A stretch of DNA of 64,000 nucleotides from Propionigenium maris DSM 9537 (lineage in GTDB: Bacteria; Fusobacteriota; Fusobacteriia; Fusobacteriales; Fusobacteriaceae), in assembly GCF_027925155.1 (NCBI RefSeq), contig NZ_BSDY01000003.1, positions 157,072 to 221,071 on the forward strand, written 5' to 3'. Positions 33,642 to 44,015 of this stretch are shown piece by piece. Positions within the stretch are counted from its first letter, which is position 1. Every line of letters starts with the position of its first letter. The translations under genes and the position numbers were made by a program. The notes under the pieces were generated by a model. That model saw nothing but the letters and a program-made list of their open reading frames with translations. It was not told where the DNA came from and did no database searches.

Positions 33642-34475
33642 ATGAGAGAAGAGTTAAATAAAAAGATTGCAAGCAGTTTAAGTAAGATGACTGAAAAGGA
33701 AAAACAGGTAGCAAAATTTTTCTTGGAGGAGCTTGAGAGTATTTCTATCTATACAGTTGATCAAATCTCAGAGAGGCTAAATGTGAGTAAGGCAACTGTA
33801 GTGAGGACTACAAAAAAAATAGGCTTCAAGGGATATTTGGACTTTAGAAGGGAAGCTACATCTTGCTTTTCAGAAAAGTTAACTACCAATAAAAAGATCA
33901 TAAATACTATGGACAGAATAGATAGTGATCCTTATTTAAGTATAATCCAGGAGGATTTAAATAGACTTTTAGAATTTAGGGAAACATGGAGCAACAACTT
34001 AATGGAGAAGGTTACTGCCTCTCTAAACAACGCCAATAAAATATATTTAATTGGTTATGGGGTTTCAGAAGCTCTGGTTATCTTTATGAAGTTCAGGCTG
34101 GAACGTTTCGGAAAGGAAGTAAAGGTAATCAATAAATCAGGGAAGTACTTTGCAAGTGAATTAATGTCTCTAAAAAAGGAGGATCTCATTTTTGTATTCG
34201 GATTCCATAATCCGGCAAAGGAACTTACAGTTGCCCTGAAATATGGCAGAAATATAGGAGCCACAACCCTTGCCATGACCAATGATTACACCTCGCCACT
34301 GGCGGAACACGCCCAATACGTCATCCCGGCAAAGAGGGGAGATATAGAGACTCTTAACTCTCTTTCTCTTCCTATGGTCCTTTGCCACGCTATTACTCTT
34401 GGTCTGCTGAAGAAGAGAAGGGATGAGATGTACCAGATGACTGGTAAGTTAGAGGAGATATTAAACCTGTTTTAA
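33642..34475 (+). CDS. RpiR-family transcriptional regulator
   Basis: 277 residues from ATG 33642, 6 nt after GGTGGTGG; an in-frame ATG at 33630 has a poorer site. It has an N-terminal HTH_6 (SERLNVSKATVVRTTKKIGF) and a C-terminal SIS domain (about 115-255; YLIGYGVSEALVIFMKFRLERFG). It heads a same-strand group with a symporter, a TIM-barrel isomerase and an outer-membrane barrel, suggesting a substrate-induced uptake system; the effector would be a phosphosugar or acid. Confidence 0.88.
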   Translation: MREELNKKIASSLSKMTEKEKQVAKFFLEELESISIYTVDQISERLNVSKATVVRTTKKIGFKGYLDFRREATSCFSEKLTTNKKIINTMDRIDSDPYLSIIQEDLNRLLEFRETWSNNLMEKVTASLNNANKIYLIGYGVSEALVIFMKFRLERFGKEVKVINKSGKYFASELMSLKKEDLIFVFGFHNPAKELTVALKYGRNIGATTLAMTNDYTSPLAEHAQYVIPAKRGDIETLNSLSLPMVLCHAITLGLLKKRRDEMYQMTGKLEEILNLF

Positions 34476-34589
34476 ACTTAGCTAAGTTTTTATATAGAGC
34501 ACTCAATTTTTTGGATCGATCAGAAATTAAGGGGGTGCTTTTTATTTTACCAAAAAATCAACTTTATCATTAAAATTAGGAGGAAAGTA

Positions 34590-36035
34590 ATGAACGCTGA
34601 AGCACTATCATCAGGTACGAGTTCCCCAAAAGAGGGATTCATGAAAAAAAATTCATTTTTAATCGCTTTAATATTAATGTTTGCCATTATGCTGGCTCCC
34701 CTTCCAGAGGGATTAACCAGTGCTGGAAAAAATTCAATAGCAGTATTTGTTTTTGCACTTATTGTGTGGCTCTTTAGACCCTTTGCAGAAGCAGCAAGCT
34801 CCCTGTTAATCTTAGCATTTTTAATTATATTTCAAGTAACCAAGCAAAAAGACGTCTTTGGAGCTCTGGGATCCGATACAAACTTCTTAGTCCTCTCCGG
34901 ACTAATCATCTCCGTAGCCATGGCTAAGACGAATCTGGCTAAGAGAATGGCCCTTACAATCATTACTAAGTTCGGAAAAAACAGCTCTATGCTCCTTTTA
35001 AGCCTTATGGCAGTAAACTTTGCAATAGCATTTTTAATGCCTTCGGGAACAGCCAGAAGTACATTGCTGCTACCTATAGCTTTAGCTGTTATTGCTGCTT
35101 TAGGGGTAAAGGAGGGAGAGAAAAGCAATATTGCAAAACAGGTTACCCTGACAGTTCCTGCAGCAGATCACTTTGCTACCAGCTCAATCCTTACAGCTAC
35201 AGGATCAAATATTCTAGCTATTGAAATGGTAAAGCAGGCAACTGGAACAACGGTATACTACTCGGACTGGCTTCTATGGGGATTAGTTCCTAACATTATG
35301 TTAGCCCTTATATGGTGGGTAATGATTAAAAGGATGTTCCCCTCTAAAAATAAGAGTATGGATATCAGCTCCTTTCAGACAGACCTCAAGGAGATGGGAT
35401 CCCTCTCTAAAGATGAACTGAGAGTTTTAGCAATATTCGGAGGCACTGTAATCCTTTGGATGTGTGATCGTTGGACTGGTTTAAATGCAGCAGCAGTGGC
35501 TCTTCTAAGTGCTTCCCTGCTATTTGTTCCAAAGGTTGGAGTTCTTAACTGGAAGGAGACAAATAAAAAGATAAACTGGGGACTGATTGTTTTTAATGCA
35601 GCAGCAATTGCCTCTGGAGCAGCCCTAGGTAAAACCAAGGCAACTAACTGGGTTATCGATGGAATATTTGACAAGCTTAACCTTCATAATATGAGCCCAT
35701 ATATGGTACTGGGAGTAATCCTCGCAATTACAATGCTGATCATTGTTCTTACAAGCAGTAAAACCGGAAGAATAACTATGCTGGTACCTATCTTAATAGG
35801 TTTTGCACAGACACTGGAGATTAATCCACTATTCCTGATAATGCCGGTAGTAATGTTGAATGCACACCACTTTGTATTCCCATTTAATGCAAAATCCAAC
35901 CTTATCTACTTTGGTACTGGACACATTCACATGGAGGATATGGTAAAGTCGGGAACCTATATAAGTTTAATCGGAATAATAGTATTTGTTTTAACTGCCA
36001 TGACCTATTGGAAGGTTGTAGGGTTAACATTTTAA
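34590..36035 (+). CDS. DASS/SLC13-family Na+:divalent anion symporter
   Basis: 481 residues with about 11-12 helices. The family pattern is clear: LPEGLTSAGKNSIAVFVFA near the N terminus, and the two signature loops TVPAADHFATSSILTATGSN and HHFVFPFNAKSN that form the Na+ and substrate sites in CitT/VcINDY-type carriers. It imports a di- or tricarboxylate or sulfate-like anion. ATG 34590 follows AGGAGGAAAGTA. It precedes the isomerase gene by 17 bp, so it is in an operon. Confidence 0.88.
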   Translation: MNAEALSSGTSSPKEGFMKKNSFLIALILMFAIMLAPLPEGLTSAGKNSIAVFVFALIVWLFRPFAEAASSLLILAFLIIFQVTKQKDVFGALGSDTNFLVLSGLIISVAMAKTNLAKRMALTIITKFGKNSSMLLLSLMAVNFAIAFLMPSGTARSTLLLPIALAVIAALGVKEGEKSNIAKQVTLTVPAADHFATSSILTATGSNILAIEMVKQATGTTVYYSDWLLWGLVPNIMLALIWWVMIKRMFPSKNKSMDISSFQTDLKEMGSLSKDELRVLAIFGGTVILWMCDRWTGLNAAAVALLSASLLFVPKVGVLNWKETNKKINWGLIVFNAAAIASGAALGKTKATNWVIDGIFDKLNLHNMSPYMVLGVILAITMLIIVLTSSKTGRITMLVPILIGFAQTLEINPLFLIMPVVMLNAHHFVFPFNAKSNLIYFGTGHIHMEDMVKSGTYISLIGIIVFVLTAMTYWKVVGLTF

Positions 36036-36052
36036 TTTAATTTAGGAGGAAC

Positions 36053-36886
36053 ATGATGAAACTAGGTACATCAACAAGAGCAATTTGGAATATGGAAAAT
36101 TTAGAGGCTTTGAGATACCTGAAAAAAGTTGGATATGATGAGGTGGAGCTGTGGGTAGAGTATCCAAGACTTTCTCTGGATCTTGCCACTGAAGAGGAGA
36201 TTCTAGAGATAAGGAATGAATTAGATAATCTGCAGCTTGAGGTATCTGTTCATGCCCCAATAAGGGATCTCAACCTGTCATCCCTAAACTACGGAAACAG
36301 AAGAGAAGCAGTGAGGCAAATCTCTGATTCTATACGATTTGCAAGGAAGATAGGTTCTCCTGTGGTGATTATTCACCCTGGAAGAAACACCTCTCAAAAA
36401 GATCCCTTCTCAATGACAGAGGAATGTTTTTATGAGAGTCTCTCTGCAATTGTAAGGGTAGCAGAGGAGGAGGGTATTATCCTTGCCATGGAAAATATGG
36501 AAAGGAGAAAGGGTGAGTACATCCTTACTCCAAAGGATATGATAGAGGTTAAAAACAGGATAAACTCGGATAACTTAAAGTTTACCTTTGATATAGCCCA
36601 TGCCTACACAATTACCGATGATATAGTCGGATTTTACAGAGAGATCATGGAGGATGTAGTGCACATACACATAAGTGATAATTTGGGCTATGGAAGCAAG
36701 ACCCATATGAAGATGGGAGAGGGGGAGATAAACTTCAGGGAGATTCTGGAGGAAGTTTATAGAAGTAAATTCAATGGATATATAACCATTGAGGGCTACT
36801 ATCCTGAAGCACCTGAGAAGACAGTGGAGGAAAATATTAAGTTTTTAAGAGATATTGTTGAAGATATTAAGAGAAAGGCAAGCTAA
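36053..36886 (+). CDS. Xylose-isomerase-like TIM-barrel sugar isomerase/epimerase
   Basis: 277 residues of the AP-endonuclease-2/sugar phosphate isomerase family. Metal-binding TIM-barrel motifs: VIIHPGRN, AMENMERR (Glu), FTFDIAHAYT (Asp-x-x-His), VVHIHISDN (His) and TIEGYY (Glu). It may isomerise or epimerise a sugar acid; an endonuclease role is less likely in this context. ATG 36053 (or the adjacent 36056) follows TTTAGGAGGAAC. Substrate presumably comes through the symporter at 34590. Confidence 0.82.
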   Translation: MMKLGTSTRAIWNMENLEALRYLKKVGYDEVELWVEYPRLSLDLATEEEILEIRNELDNLQLEVSVHAPIRDLNLSSLNYGNRREAVRQISDSIRFARKIGSPVVIIHPGRNTSQKDPFSMTEECFYESLSAIVRVAEEEGIILAMENMERRKGEYILTPKDMIEVKNRINSDNLKFTFDIAHAYTITDDIVGFYREIMEDVVHIHISDNLGYGSKTHMKMGEGEINFREILEEVYRSKFNGYITIEGYYPEAPEKTVEENIKFLRDIVEDIKRKAS

Positions 36887-36906
36887 GACTATACTAGGGG
36901 GAGAAA

Positions 36907-37848
36907 ATGAAAAAAAGAATAGCAGCAGGGTTTCTGTACGGAGTTATGGGATTGTCAGCAATGGGAGCAAGTGGGTATTTTGAAGCTGGAACGGAGATTG
37001 AAGACTTCACAAGCTCCTATGAAGAAAAAGATTTTGTATTACCATATATAAAGGGAAAATTGTCCCCTTATAACAATTCACCATTCTTTATAGAGGCAAA
37101 GTATTCATACAGGCTTCACGAGGATGATAAGGAACATGAAGGGGACAGAAGAAAGAGAACGGAGCTCTATTTAGGTTATGCATGGGAGATGGGAAGGTTT
37201 AAGTTTACTCCTAAAGCGGGGATAAGGTATGAGAACTATGCCAGCAGTGAGACTGGAGATTCCGCAAGAGAAGCAACCTATGATGAAATTATTCAATACA
37301 GAATTTATCCAAATATGTCATATACAATAAATGATAGCGTTGAATGGTTCTTTGAAGGATTCTTAGCGCCAACAACCTCTAAATTAAATGACACCAAAAC
37401 AAGAGGTGGCGATGGGGTAGAGGGGAAGGAGTATGGCTCTGATTATAGACACGAACTTGATTCAGGATTAAAGTTTAAATTACCAAATGGACAAAAATTA
37501 AGCTTATCTCTATACAGTGAATATAAGAGGGAGGTCTATGCTTCCAGTACAGAGGAGTATCAGTTTAGAATTGTTTATGATCACAAACTGAAGAATGGAA
37601 AAACTACCTTAACACCTTTTGCCAGAATAGGACTAGAGCGTGAGCAGAGGTATAAGGATGGTTCGGATCTAGAAAAGGATAGGCTGAGACATAGATTCGG
37701 ACTCAAGACCTCTCATAAGGTATCTGAAGACTTTACTTTACTGGGGGAGGTATATTATCAGACTGGAAGAGTAGAGGATTCCTCTGGAAACAGGGAGAGC
37801 GATGAAAATAAGATGTTCTATAAAGTAGGATTCAGACAAGCTTTTTAA
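36907..37848 (+). CDS. Outer-membrane beta-barrel porin-like protein
   Basis: 313 residues: signal peptide (cleaved near AMGASG, about 22), then alternating amphipathic beta-strands rich in Tyr, Lys and Glu, and a C-terminal Phe (RQAF), the hallmark of BAM-assembled outer-membrane proteins. About 12 strands fit a KdgM-like small barrel for oligosaccharide or acidic sugar entry. ATG follows TAGGGGGAGAAA. It closes the symporter-isomerase-porin operon. Confidence 0.8.
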   Translation: MKKRIAAGFLYGVMGLSAMGASGYFEAGTEIEDFTSSYEEKDFVLPYIKGKLSPYNNSPFFIEAKYSYRLHEDDKEHEGDRRKRTELYLGYAWEMGRFKFTPKAGIRYENYASSETGDSAREATYDEIIQYRIYPNMSYTINDSVEWFFEGFLAPTTSKLNDTKTRGGDGVEGKEYGSDYRHELDSGLKFKLPNGQKLSLSLYSEYKREVYASSTEEYQFRIVYDHKLKNGKTTLTPFARIGLEREQRYKDGSDLEKDRLRHRFGLKTSHKVSEDFTLLGEVYYQTGRVEDSSGNRESDENKMFYKVGFRQAF

Positions 37849-37901
37849 TTTGCCTAAAAAAGAGAACGAATAATCTCTAAAAGAGTGGTAGATAATTTTT
37901 A

Positions 37902-37931
37902 GGGTCCAGATAAGTTATTTTCTGGACCTTA
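37902..37931 (+). terminator. Hairpin after the porin gene
   Basis: GGTCCAGA-TAAGTTATT-TCTGGACC stem; the T tract is weak (TTAATT). Confidence 0.6.
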
Positions 37932-38009
37932 ATTCGATCTCTTAAGTCGATAATCAAAATCTTTAGAGTATATAATTCAACTTATTAAAATAGATGTGGA
38001 GGAGGATTA

Positions 38010-39422
38010 GTGAAAAAAACTAAGATTGTATGTACTATAGGACCTGATACTGGTAGTAAGGAGATGCTTACTAAGCTAGTTAGTGCCGGATTAAATGTTA
38101 TGAGGCTTAACTTTTCCCACGGTGACTATGAGGAGCACGGGGAAAGAATCAAAAATATGAGGGAAGTTATGGCAGCAAACGGCAGGAGGGCTGCCATCCT
38201 TCTGGATACTAAGGGTCCTGAGATCAGAACAATCAAGCTAGAGGGAGGAAGGGACGTAGTTCTTGAGGCTGATCAGGACTTCACAGTTACTACTGATAAA
38301 ACTGTAGTAGGAAACAAGAATATCGTAGCAGTTACCTATGAGGGACTTACAGCAGACCTTAATGAGGGAGACACAATCCTTATAGACGACGGACTTATTG
38401 ATCTTACAGTTAAAGAGGTAGCAGGAGATGAAGTTAAGTGTATTGTAAACAATACCGGGGAACTCGGAGAGAATAAGGGAGTAAACCTTCCAGGAGTATC
38501 TGTAAACCTTCCGGCTCTTGCAGAGAAGGATATCAACGACCTTAAGTTCGGATGTGAGCAGGGAGTTGACTTCGTAGCTGCATCATTTATCAGAAAAGCC
38601 GAGGACGTAAAGGAAGTAAGAAGGGTTCTGGATGAGAATGACGGAAGGGAGATCATGATCATCTCCAAGATAGAAAACCAGGAGGGGGTAGATAATTTTG
38701 ATGAGATCCTAGATCTTTCCGACGGAATCATGGTAGCAAGGGGAGACCTTGGAGTGGAGATACCAGTTGAAGAGGTTCCCTTTGCCCAAAAGATGATGAT
38801 CGAGAAGTGTAATGAAGCGGGGAAGATGGTAATCACTGCAACTCAAATGCTTGACTCTATGATCAAGAACCCCAGACCTACAAGAGCAGAGGCTGGAGAC
38901 GTGGCAAACGCCATCATCGACGGCACCGATGCTGTAATGCTTTCGGGAGAAACTGCAAAGGGAAGGTACCCTGTAGAGGCAGTAGCTATCATGGCTCAGA
39001 TCGCTCACAAGACAGACTCTATGGTTCCTGCCTTCGATATGGAATTTGAGGGGGAGATCTCAATCACTGAGGCAGTGGCTAAGGGAACAGTTGAAGCAGC
39101 TGAGACTCTGGAAGCAGAGCTCATAGTTGTAGGAACTCAGTCTGGTAGAGCAGCAAGAGCCCTAAGAAAGTATTTCCCTACAGCTCCTATTCTGGCCATC
39201 ACAAACAATGAGAAGGCTGCAAGCCAGCTGACTCTTTCCAGGGGGGTAATCACATCAGTTGAAAAGAATATAACTAATTTGGAGGAGTTTCACAAAGTTG
39301 CAGAGGTAAGAGCAAGGGAGATGGGTCTAGTTGGAAGTGGGGACATTATAGTAGCCACTTGTGGAGATGAAGTTTTTAAGACAGGAACTAGCAACTCATT
39401 TAAAGTTGTAGTGGTTAAATAA
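38010..39422 (+). CDS. pyk: Pyruvate kinase
   Basis: 470 residues, the standard short type without a C-terminal PEP-utiliser domain. Active-site markers: [32 protein letters not shown] with substrate-binding Thr, and the C-terminal allosteric domain ending in [11 protein letters not shown]. It transfers phosphate from PEP to ADP, giving pyruvate. The start is GTG at 38010 after GGAGGAGGATTA. Monocistronic with its own terminator. Confidence 0.97.
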   Translation: MKKTKIVCTIGPDTGSKEMLTKLVSAGLNVMRLNFSHGDYEEHGERIKNMREVMAANGRRAAILLDTKGPEIRTIKLEGGRDVVLEADQDFTVTTDKTVVGNKNIVAVTYEGLTADLNEGDTILIDDGLIDLTVKEVAGDEVKCIVNNTGELGENKGVNLPGVSVNLPALAEKDINDLKFGCEQGVDFVAASFIRKAEDVKEVRRVLDENDGREIMIISKIENQEGVDNFDEILDLSDGIMVARGDLGVEIPVEEVPFAQKMMIEKCNEAGKMVITATQMLDSMIKNPRPTRAEAGDVANAIIDGTDAVMLSGETAKGRYPVEAVAIMAQIAHKTDSMVPAFDMEFEGEISITEAVAKGTVEAAETLEAELIVVGTQSGRAARALRKYFPTAPILAITNNEKAASQLTLSRGVITSVEKNITNLEEFHKVAEVRAREMGLVGSGDIIVATCGDEVFKTGTSNSFKVVVVK

Positions 39423-39458
39423 AAATCTGACTCTTTTGAAAAAGGAATTTTAGGGTTA

Positions 39459-39490
39459 AAAGGGAGCTCCAATTGGGGCTCCCTTTACTT
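39459..39490 (+). terminator. Intrinsic terminator after pyk
   Basis: AAGGGAGCTCC-AATT-GGGGCTCCCTT stem followed by TTAC, moderate T tract. Confidence 0.8.
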
Positions 39491-39676
39491 TGATCTACTA
39501 TGCTACAGAGATAACTTTTAATCTGCCCCTTATAACTATTCAACTTTACTATAAAAAATGTGTAAAATACTGAAAAAAATGAAAAAGTGTGGCATATGCA
39601 ACATTTTTAATATCATTGATATAGTAAACTATCAAATTAATAAGTACTTTTGGGGTGTAAAACAGGACAATGATTT

Positions 39677-42058
39677 ATGAATAAGTTTGCAAAAAATATA
39701 AAGTTTTTAAGAATCTTGATATTTATAGCAACAACTATGGAGGCTAGATCGGAAGATAACTATGTATTGTTTACAGTGAAAAAATACAACCATGGCTTTT
39801 TCAGGGTCATAGAGGAGGAGAAAAGATATATCGGCCTGGAAGATTTTGTCGAGGTTATCGAGGGAAGGATAACGGATACAGGGAGCGACCTCCTGGTGGA
39901 GCTCTCCCCTGTTACCTCCATGAGGATAGATCCAGAGAGAAAAACCCTCACCTTTAAAGAGGAGATGATAAAGGTTAAGGATGAGGACCTCATGGCAGTA
40001 GATGAGGAGCTCTATATATCTATAGAGCTTTTAAGAAGACTGGGTGAAGTGCACTACAATAAAAACGATCTCCTCCTGGAGTTTAAACCTGACTTTAAGC
40101 TAAGATATGAGTTTGAAGGGGATGTAAGGGATGAGAGAGTTATCTTTGACAGCCTGAAAAAAGCTGAGGAGAGGAAGGAGGAGAGGAGTGTAAGGAGGGT
40201 GGAAAATAGATTGTTTAGCCTGGGAAAGGTAAAGGGGACATACTCCAACACAGACCTTGAAACTGGGGAACACAGGTTTGACCTGGATTATACCAGCAGG
40301 ATCTTAGGAGGGCAGTTTGCCACCTCTATAGACACAGTCGACGGAAAGGTCTCCTACTGGAACCATACCTATGACCAGATACTGGAGGATAAGGATATTG
40401 TAGTAGGGGAAACAAACTCCAACCTTGCCTACTTCCCCAACTCAAGCTTTAAGGGAATAGCTATAAAATCCGACAGCTACACCAAAGAGTTTGGTAGATC
40501 CACCATAGACGGCTTTGCTGCCACAGGAAGTGTGGTGGAGCTCTATAAAAACGGTAGCCTCTATGACTACCAGACCGTTAAAAATGGCCGTTACTCCTTT
40601 GAGGATGTGAGGGTCAACTCCACAACGGAGTTTACAGTGAGGATCTATGATGAAAGCTCCAACTACACCGAGGAGGAGATAGACCTCAAGTCATCCAGAA
40701 ACCTCCAGGAAAAGGGTGGCTACGACTACAACCTCTTTTTAGGAGAGACTGAAGAGGAGGAGGAGCTCAGAGCTGGTGAGGTCTTTTATGGTATCACTGA
40801 AGATACAACCCTTGGAGGAGGGTATCTCTCCCTTGAGGATGAGTATGCTGAAGATTTTGGTCAGGGAAGCATAATACACAAATCAGACTACCTTCCCCTT
40901 ACCTACCGATTTTCCTCCCAAAGCAACGGCAGGGAAGCGGATATTATGGGAAACATCTATCTGGAGGTACTAAACTACGATATAGACTATGAGTTTATAG
41001 AGGCTGAATCAGATATCTATGACTTCGAGAGTAAGAGGAGTCTCTCTGCAGGAAGCAAGCATGAGAATTTTTACTACGATCTGACCTATACAGAGGAGGA
41101 TGAGAAGAGGGAGTATGAGGTGGACCTCTCCTACTACTACACCAATATCTCCTTTGAAACAGGTTATATTCATAGGATTGAGGAGGATGAAGGGAGGTCT
41201 CACATCTATAGGGGAAGGATCTCTGCCCCCCTTAAAGGTGGTGCCAGAGGAATTGCAGAGATGGACATCATCGATGAGGATGAGGGAACAGAGATTGAGT
41301 ATGAGGTGAGATTACAAAACTATACCCAAAAAAGTCCCCTGGAGTATGCCATTTTTGTAAGAAAGGACACCGAGGAGGTCAGGGGAGGATTGGAGTTGAG
41401 CTACGACCTAGTAGAGGGGTTAACTGGTATTTTCAACTACTCCGATTCCCACGGAAGATTTGGTGTGAGAGCAGAAAAAACAATTATTCTAGACAGGATG
41501 GCTGTGGTGAGCGATGCCCTAGATGACAGCTGGATATATGGAAGGATCTACTACGATGAAAACCTCAATGGAATCTATGATAGTGGAGAAAAGTTGGCAG
41601 AGGGGACCATCCTCTTCAGGGATGAGGAGTTCGACGTAAGAGAGGGAGAGTACTTTATAGGTGAGGTAAGCAGCGAACATATAAATGAAATTAACATCTC
41701 CAGATTCAGAGTTCTCCCTGAGTGGAAGGCTGAATCCGACTACATCTATGTAGAGGGAAGGGCCGGAACAGGTCAGAGGATAGACATCCCCCTCACCAGA
41801 AGGGGAGATATTGCCGGGACCCTGGAAGGGGGACAATCCACCATAAGGGTATACCAGGGAGCTCTCCTTATAAGGGAGCAGGAGAGCGAAGCAGACGGAT
41901 TCTTTATCCTGGAAAATCTCCCCTATGGGAACTATATCATCAAGGGAGGAGGCCTAGAGGCTGAGTATGGAGTAGAGGAGATGGAGAGGGGAGAATTTCT
42001 TAGATTGAGGGAGGAGAAGAGTGAAGAGAGTAATACTTCTGATGCTTATGGTATTTAG
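39677..42058 (+). CDS. Outer-membrane usher-like protein of a chaperone-usher-type locus
   Basis: 793 residues, usher size. There is a weak signal peptide, an N-terminal periplasmic domain (about 28-145), then beta-barrel strands. Residues about 265-330 read SSFKGIAIKSDS, GSVVELYKNGSLYDYQTVKN and GRYSFEDV, the pattern of usher plug/middle domains. A DENLNGIYDSGE motif (627-638) and a C-terminal carboxypeptidase-regulatory-like fold (FFILENLPYGNY) follow, as in TcfC/CS1-type ushers. Next genes encode a PapD-like chaperone and three small secreted proteins. Fold-level similarity only; a remote homology search is needed to be certain. The ribosome binding site is modest (AGGACAATGATTT). Confidence 0.6.
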   Translation: MNKFAKNIKFLRILIFIATTMEARSEDNYVLFTVKKYNHGFFRVIEEEKRYIGLEDFVEVIEGRITDTGSDLLVELSPVTSMRIDPERKTLTFKEEMIKVKDEDLMAVDEELYISIELLRRLGEVHYNKNDLLLEFKPDFKLRYEFEGDVRDERVIFDSLKKAEERKEERSVRRVENRLFSLGKVKGTYSNTDLETGEHRFDLDYTSRILGGQFATSIDTVDGKVSYWNHTYDQILEDKDIVVGETNSNLAYFPNSSFKGIAIKSDSYTKEFGRSTIDGFAATGSVVELYKNGSLYDYQTVKNGRYSFEDVRVNSTTEFTVRIYDESSNYTEEEIDLKSSRNLQEKGGYDYNLFLGETEEEEELRAGEVFYGITEDTTLGGGYLSLEDEYAEDFGQGSIIHKSDYLPLTYRFSSQSNGREADIMGNIYLEVLNYDIDYEFIEAESDIYDFESKRSLSAGSKHENFYYDLTYTEEDEKREYEVDLSYYYTNISFETGYIHRIEEDEGRSHIYRGRISAPLKGGARGIAEMDIIDEDEGTEIEYEVRLQNYTQKSPLEYAIFVRKDTEEVRGGLELSYDLVEGLTGIFNYSDSHGRFGVRAEKTIILDRMAVVSDALDDSWIYGRIYYDENLNGIYDSGEKLAEGTILFRDEEFDVREGEYFIGEVSSEHINEINISRFRVLPEWKAESDYIYVEGRAGTGQRIDIPLTRRGDIAGTLEGGQSTIRVYQGALLIREQESEADGFFILENLPYGNYIIKGGGLEAEYGVEEMERGEFLRLREEKSEESNTSDAYGI

Positions 42059-42812
42059 TGTGAAGGGGTTCTCAAGGGAGGAGATAAGAGAAAGGGGAAG
42101 CTTAAAGGCAGTGGCGGGAAGGGGAGTAATCGCAGAGACAAGATTTCACCTAGATAAACTAGGAGCCCTTGATTCTAAGGGGGATATCAAGCTCATCACC
42201 TCCAGGGGAAGGAGAGATCTTTTGAAGGAAAATACAAGGATAGAGGGGGATGGAAGGAGCTACATAATAAAAACCTTTATCTCCAAGGGGGAGATCGAAG
42301 CCCTTTTAAAGGAAGAGGTGGACATTGAAAGTTTCAATAGGGGCTTTGTTTTTGAGGTGAGCTACCCCTTTATAACAGATGGAGTTCCCCAAAGGTTAAA
42401 GGGCTACTTTCTCTATAAACCAGAGGATCCCGTAGAGCTCAGGTGGGAGAATAAAAATCTGGATATCCTGACCAACCTGGCTCCCGAAGAAAGCTTTGCC
42501 ATGGATGATATCAAGATATTGACCATTGAAAATATCGGAAGATACAGCCATCTGAAAAAGATGGTGAATATCTCCATAAAGGGAAGGCAGAGGGAGGGCA
42601 GGGAGCTGAAATTTAATGTGGAGAGGACCTATGGGGAAAGGAGGATCAATCCCAAGGGAGAGGGTGGAGAATCCTTTGGAGAGGTGGATCTATCCTATGA
42701 ACTTGTACAGGAGGGAAGGGAGTTAGCCCTATACTTCAGTCACTCTGGAAAGGCTCCTAAAAAGCCTGGAAGGTATGAACATATTGAAGTCATAGAAGTG
42801 ACCTTCAGGTAG
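42021..42812 (+). CDS. Secreted putative tip subunit or assembly factor
   Basis: 263 residues from GTG 42021, overlapping the usher gene by 38 bp, with a GGGAGGAGAAGA site before it. Signal peptide (VILLMLMVFSVKGFS). I recognise no family. The sequence is beta-rich and ends in PGRYEHIEVIEVTFR, matching the G-x-Y ... I-x-x-T-V-T-I ends of the two later subunits, so it may be a two-domain tip adhesin. Function inferred by position only. Confidence 0.55.
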   Translation: MKRVILLMLMVFSVKGFSREEIRERGSLKAVAGRGVIAETRFHLDKLGALDSKGDIKLITSRGRRDLLKENTRIEGDGRSYIIKTFISKGEIEALLKEEVDIESFNRGFVFEVSYPFITDGVPQRLKGYFLYKPEDPVELRWENKNLDILTNLAPEESFAMDDIKILTIENIGRYSHLKKMVNISIKGRQREGRELKFNVERTYGERRINPKGEGGESFGEVDLSYELVQEGRELALYFSHSGKAPKKPGRYEHIEVIEVTFR

Positions 42813-42900
42813 GAATACTTTCAGAAAGCGGAAAGAGCTTCAGAGATAAGATTTAATAAAAAATATATTGTTAAAAAGGAATTAGAAAGGAGAGTTGATT

Positions 42901-43506
42901 ATGCTAGAAAGAGCTGGATTGATATTTTTCCTTATCTACAGTATCTCATTTTCAATAAAGCTGTCTCCCCCTGTGGTTGAGGGAAGGTTTGAGGGAAGGG
43001 AGATATTCAAGGAGGTAACTATTATAAATGATTCTGCTGTGGTAAAGAGGTATGAGGTAAATGTGGTTAAACCTGAAAATATTATGGAGGAGGCATACTA
43101 CCTGGGTAAGACTATGAAGGTCTTCCCCAAGTTTCTCTCCATCCAGCCTGGTGAATCTAAGAAGGTGAGGATCCTCATCGAGGATTCAGAGAGATATTCA
43201 GAGGGGGAGTATAGAGCTTATATCTCCTTTGAAGAACTGGAAAAGCCCGGACAGAAGGGAATACAGTTCCTCATGAATATGAGAACCTCTGTATATGCCC
43301 TCAAGGGAAGGGTTACCGAGGAGTATAGGATGCAGGGGGGAGAGATTATAAACACCGGAAACAGCTCCCTCAGGCTTATTGTGGAAAATGGTGAGGAAAA
43401 ATCTGAACTCTTTGTTCCTAGGGGAGGAAGTGCTTCAGCTGAAATCATCTCTAAGGATTCCAAGGTCTTTAGTAGGAGAAGCGAGAGGTACCTAAATTTT
43501 AATTAA
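42901..43506 (+). CDS. PapD/FimC-like periplasmic chaperone
   Basis: 201 residues from ATG 42901 (GGAGAGTTGATT upstream; an in-frame TTG at 42895 is weaker). Signal peptide, then an N-terminal immunoglobulin-like domain with KLSPPVVEG, EVTIINDSAVVKRYEVNV and FPKFLSIQPGESKKVRILIE: the hydrophobic-alternating G1 strand and the PG-x-S-K-K-V-R motif of pilus chaperones. A shorter second domain (about 125-200) follows. It should escort subunits through the periplasm by donor-strand complementation. Confidence 0.68.
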   Translation: MLERAGLIFFLIYSISFSIKLSPPVVEGRFEGREIFKEVTIINDSAVVKRYEVNVVKPENIMEEAYYLGKTMKVFPKFLSIQPGESKKVRILIEDSERYSEGEYRAYISFEELEKPGQKGIQFLMNMRTSVYALKGRVTEEYRMQGGEIINTGNSSLRLIVENGEEKSELFVPRGGSASAEIISKDSKVFSRRSERYLNFN

Positions 43507-43517
43507 GGGGAGGAGCT

Positions 43518-44015
43518 ATGAAAAAAATAATCTGTGGCCTTCTTATTCTTTGTTCCCTCATCTACGCAGGGGGAGATAATACAGCTGAACTAAGGCTGGT
43601 ATATGAGGTTCAGGAGAGCGTTGGAGTAAGGTTTGTAAGGGAGGGAAAGGCCGGTACGGGACAGGGCAATGAGCTAAACGAGATCGTCCTTCTAAGTGGT
43701 GAGGTAAAGAAGGCAGATCTTGAGATAGAGTTTAGTGGTGATAGGGACAGCATAAAGATAGATTATACAGGGAGTGGAAATTTCAATGTAGATTCAGGTG
43801 AGAATGGTTTTAATGGGAGCCTTCCCCTCTTTTTGGTGGGAGATGCCCAGAAGGTAATTACAGCAACAATGGAAGGGGAGGAGGTAGAGGAGGTCAGAAA
43901 TAAGGATGATTTCTATCAGCAAAAACTGAGCTTTCAAGTGGATGAGGAATCCACAGAGGGAGCTACCTCAGGAGTATATGCCAGTATCATAGAGGCAACT
44001 GTAACTATTCAGTAA
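43518..44015 (+). CDS. Putative fibre subunit A
   Basis: 165 residues with a signal peptide (LLILCSLIYA) and a mature beta-rich domain. It ends SGVYASIIEATVTIQ, the G-x-Y plus alternating hydrophobic strand of pilus-like subunits with Ig folds. It starts 12 bp after the chaperone stop, with GGGGAGGAGCT before ATG. No Cys pair is seen. Shares its end pattern with the protein at 44098. Confidence 0.6.
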   Translation: MKKIICGLLILCSLIYAGGDNTAELRLVYEVQESVGVRFVREGKAGTGQGNELNEIVLLSGEVKKADLEIEFSGDRDSIKIDYTGSGNFNVDSGENGFNGSLPLFLVGDAQKVITATMEGEEVEEVRNKDDFYQQKLSFQVDEESTEGATSGVYASIIEATVTIQ

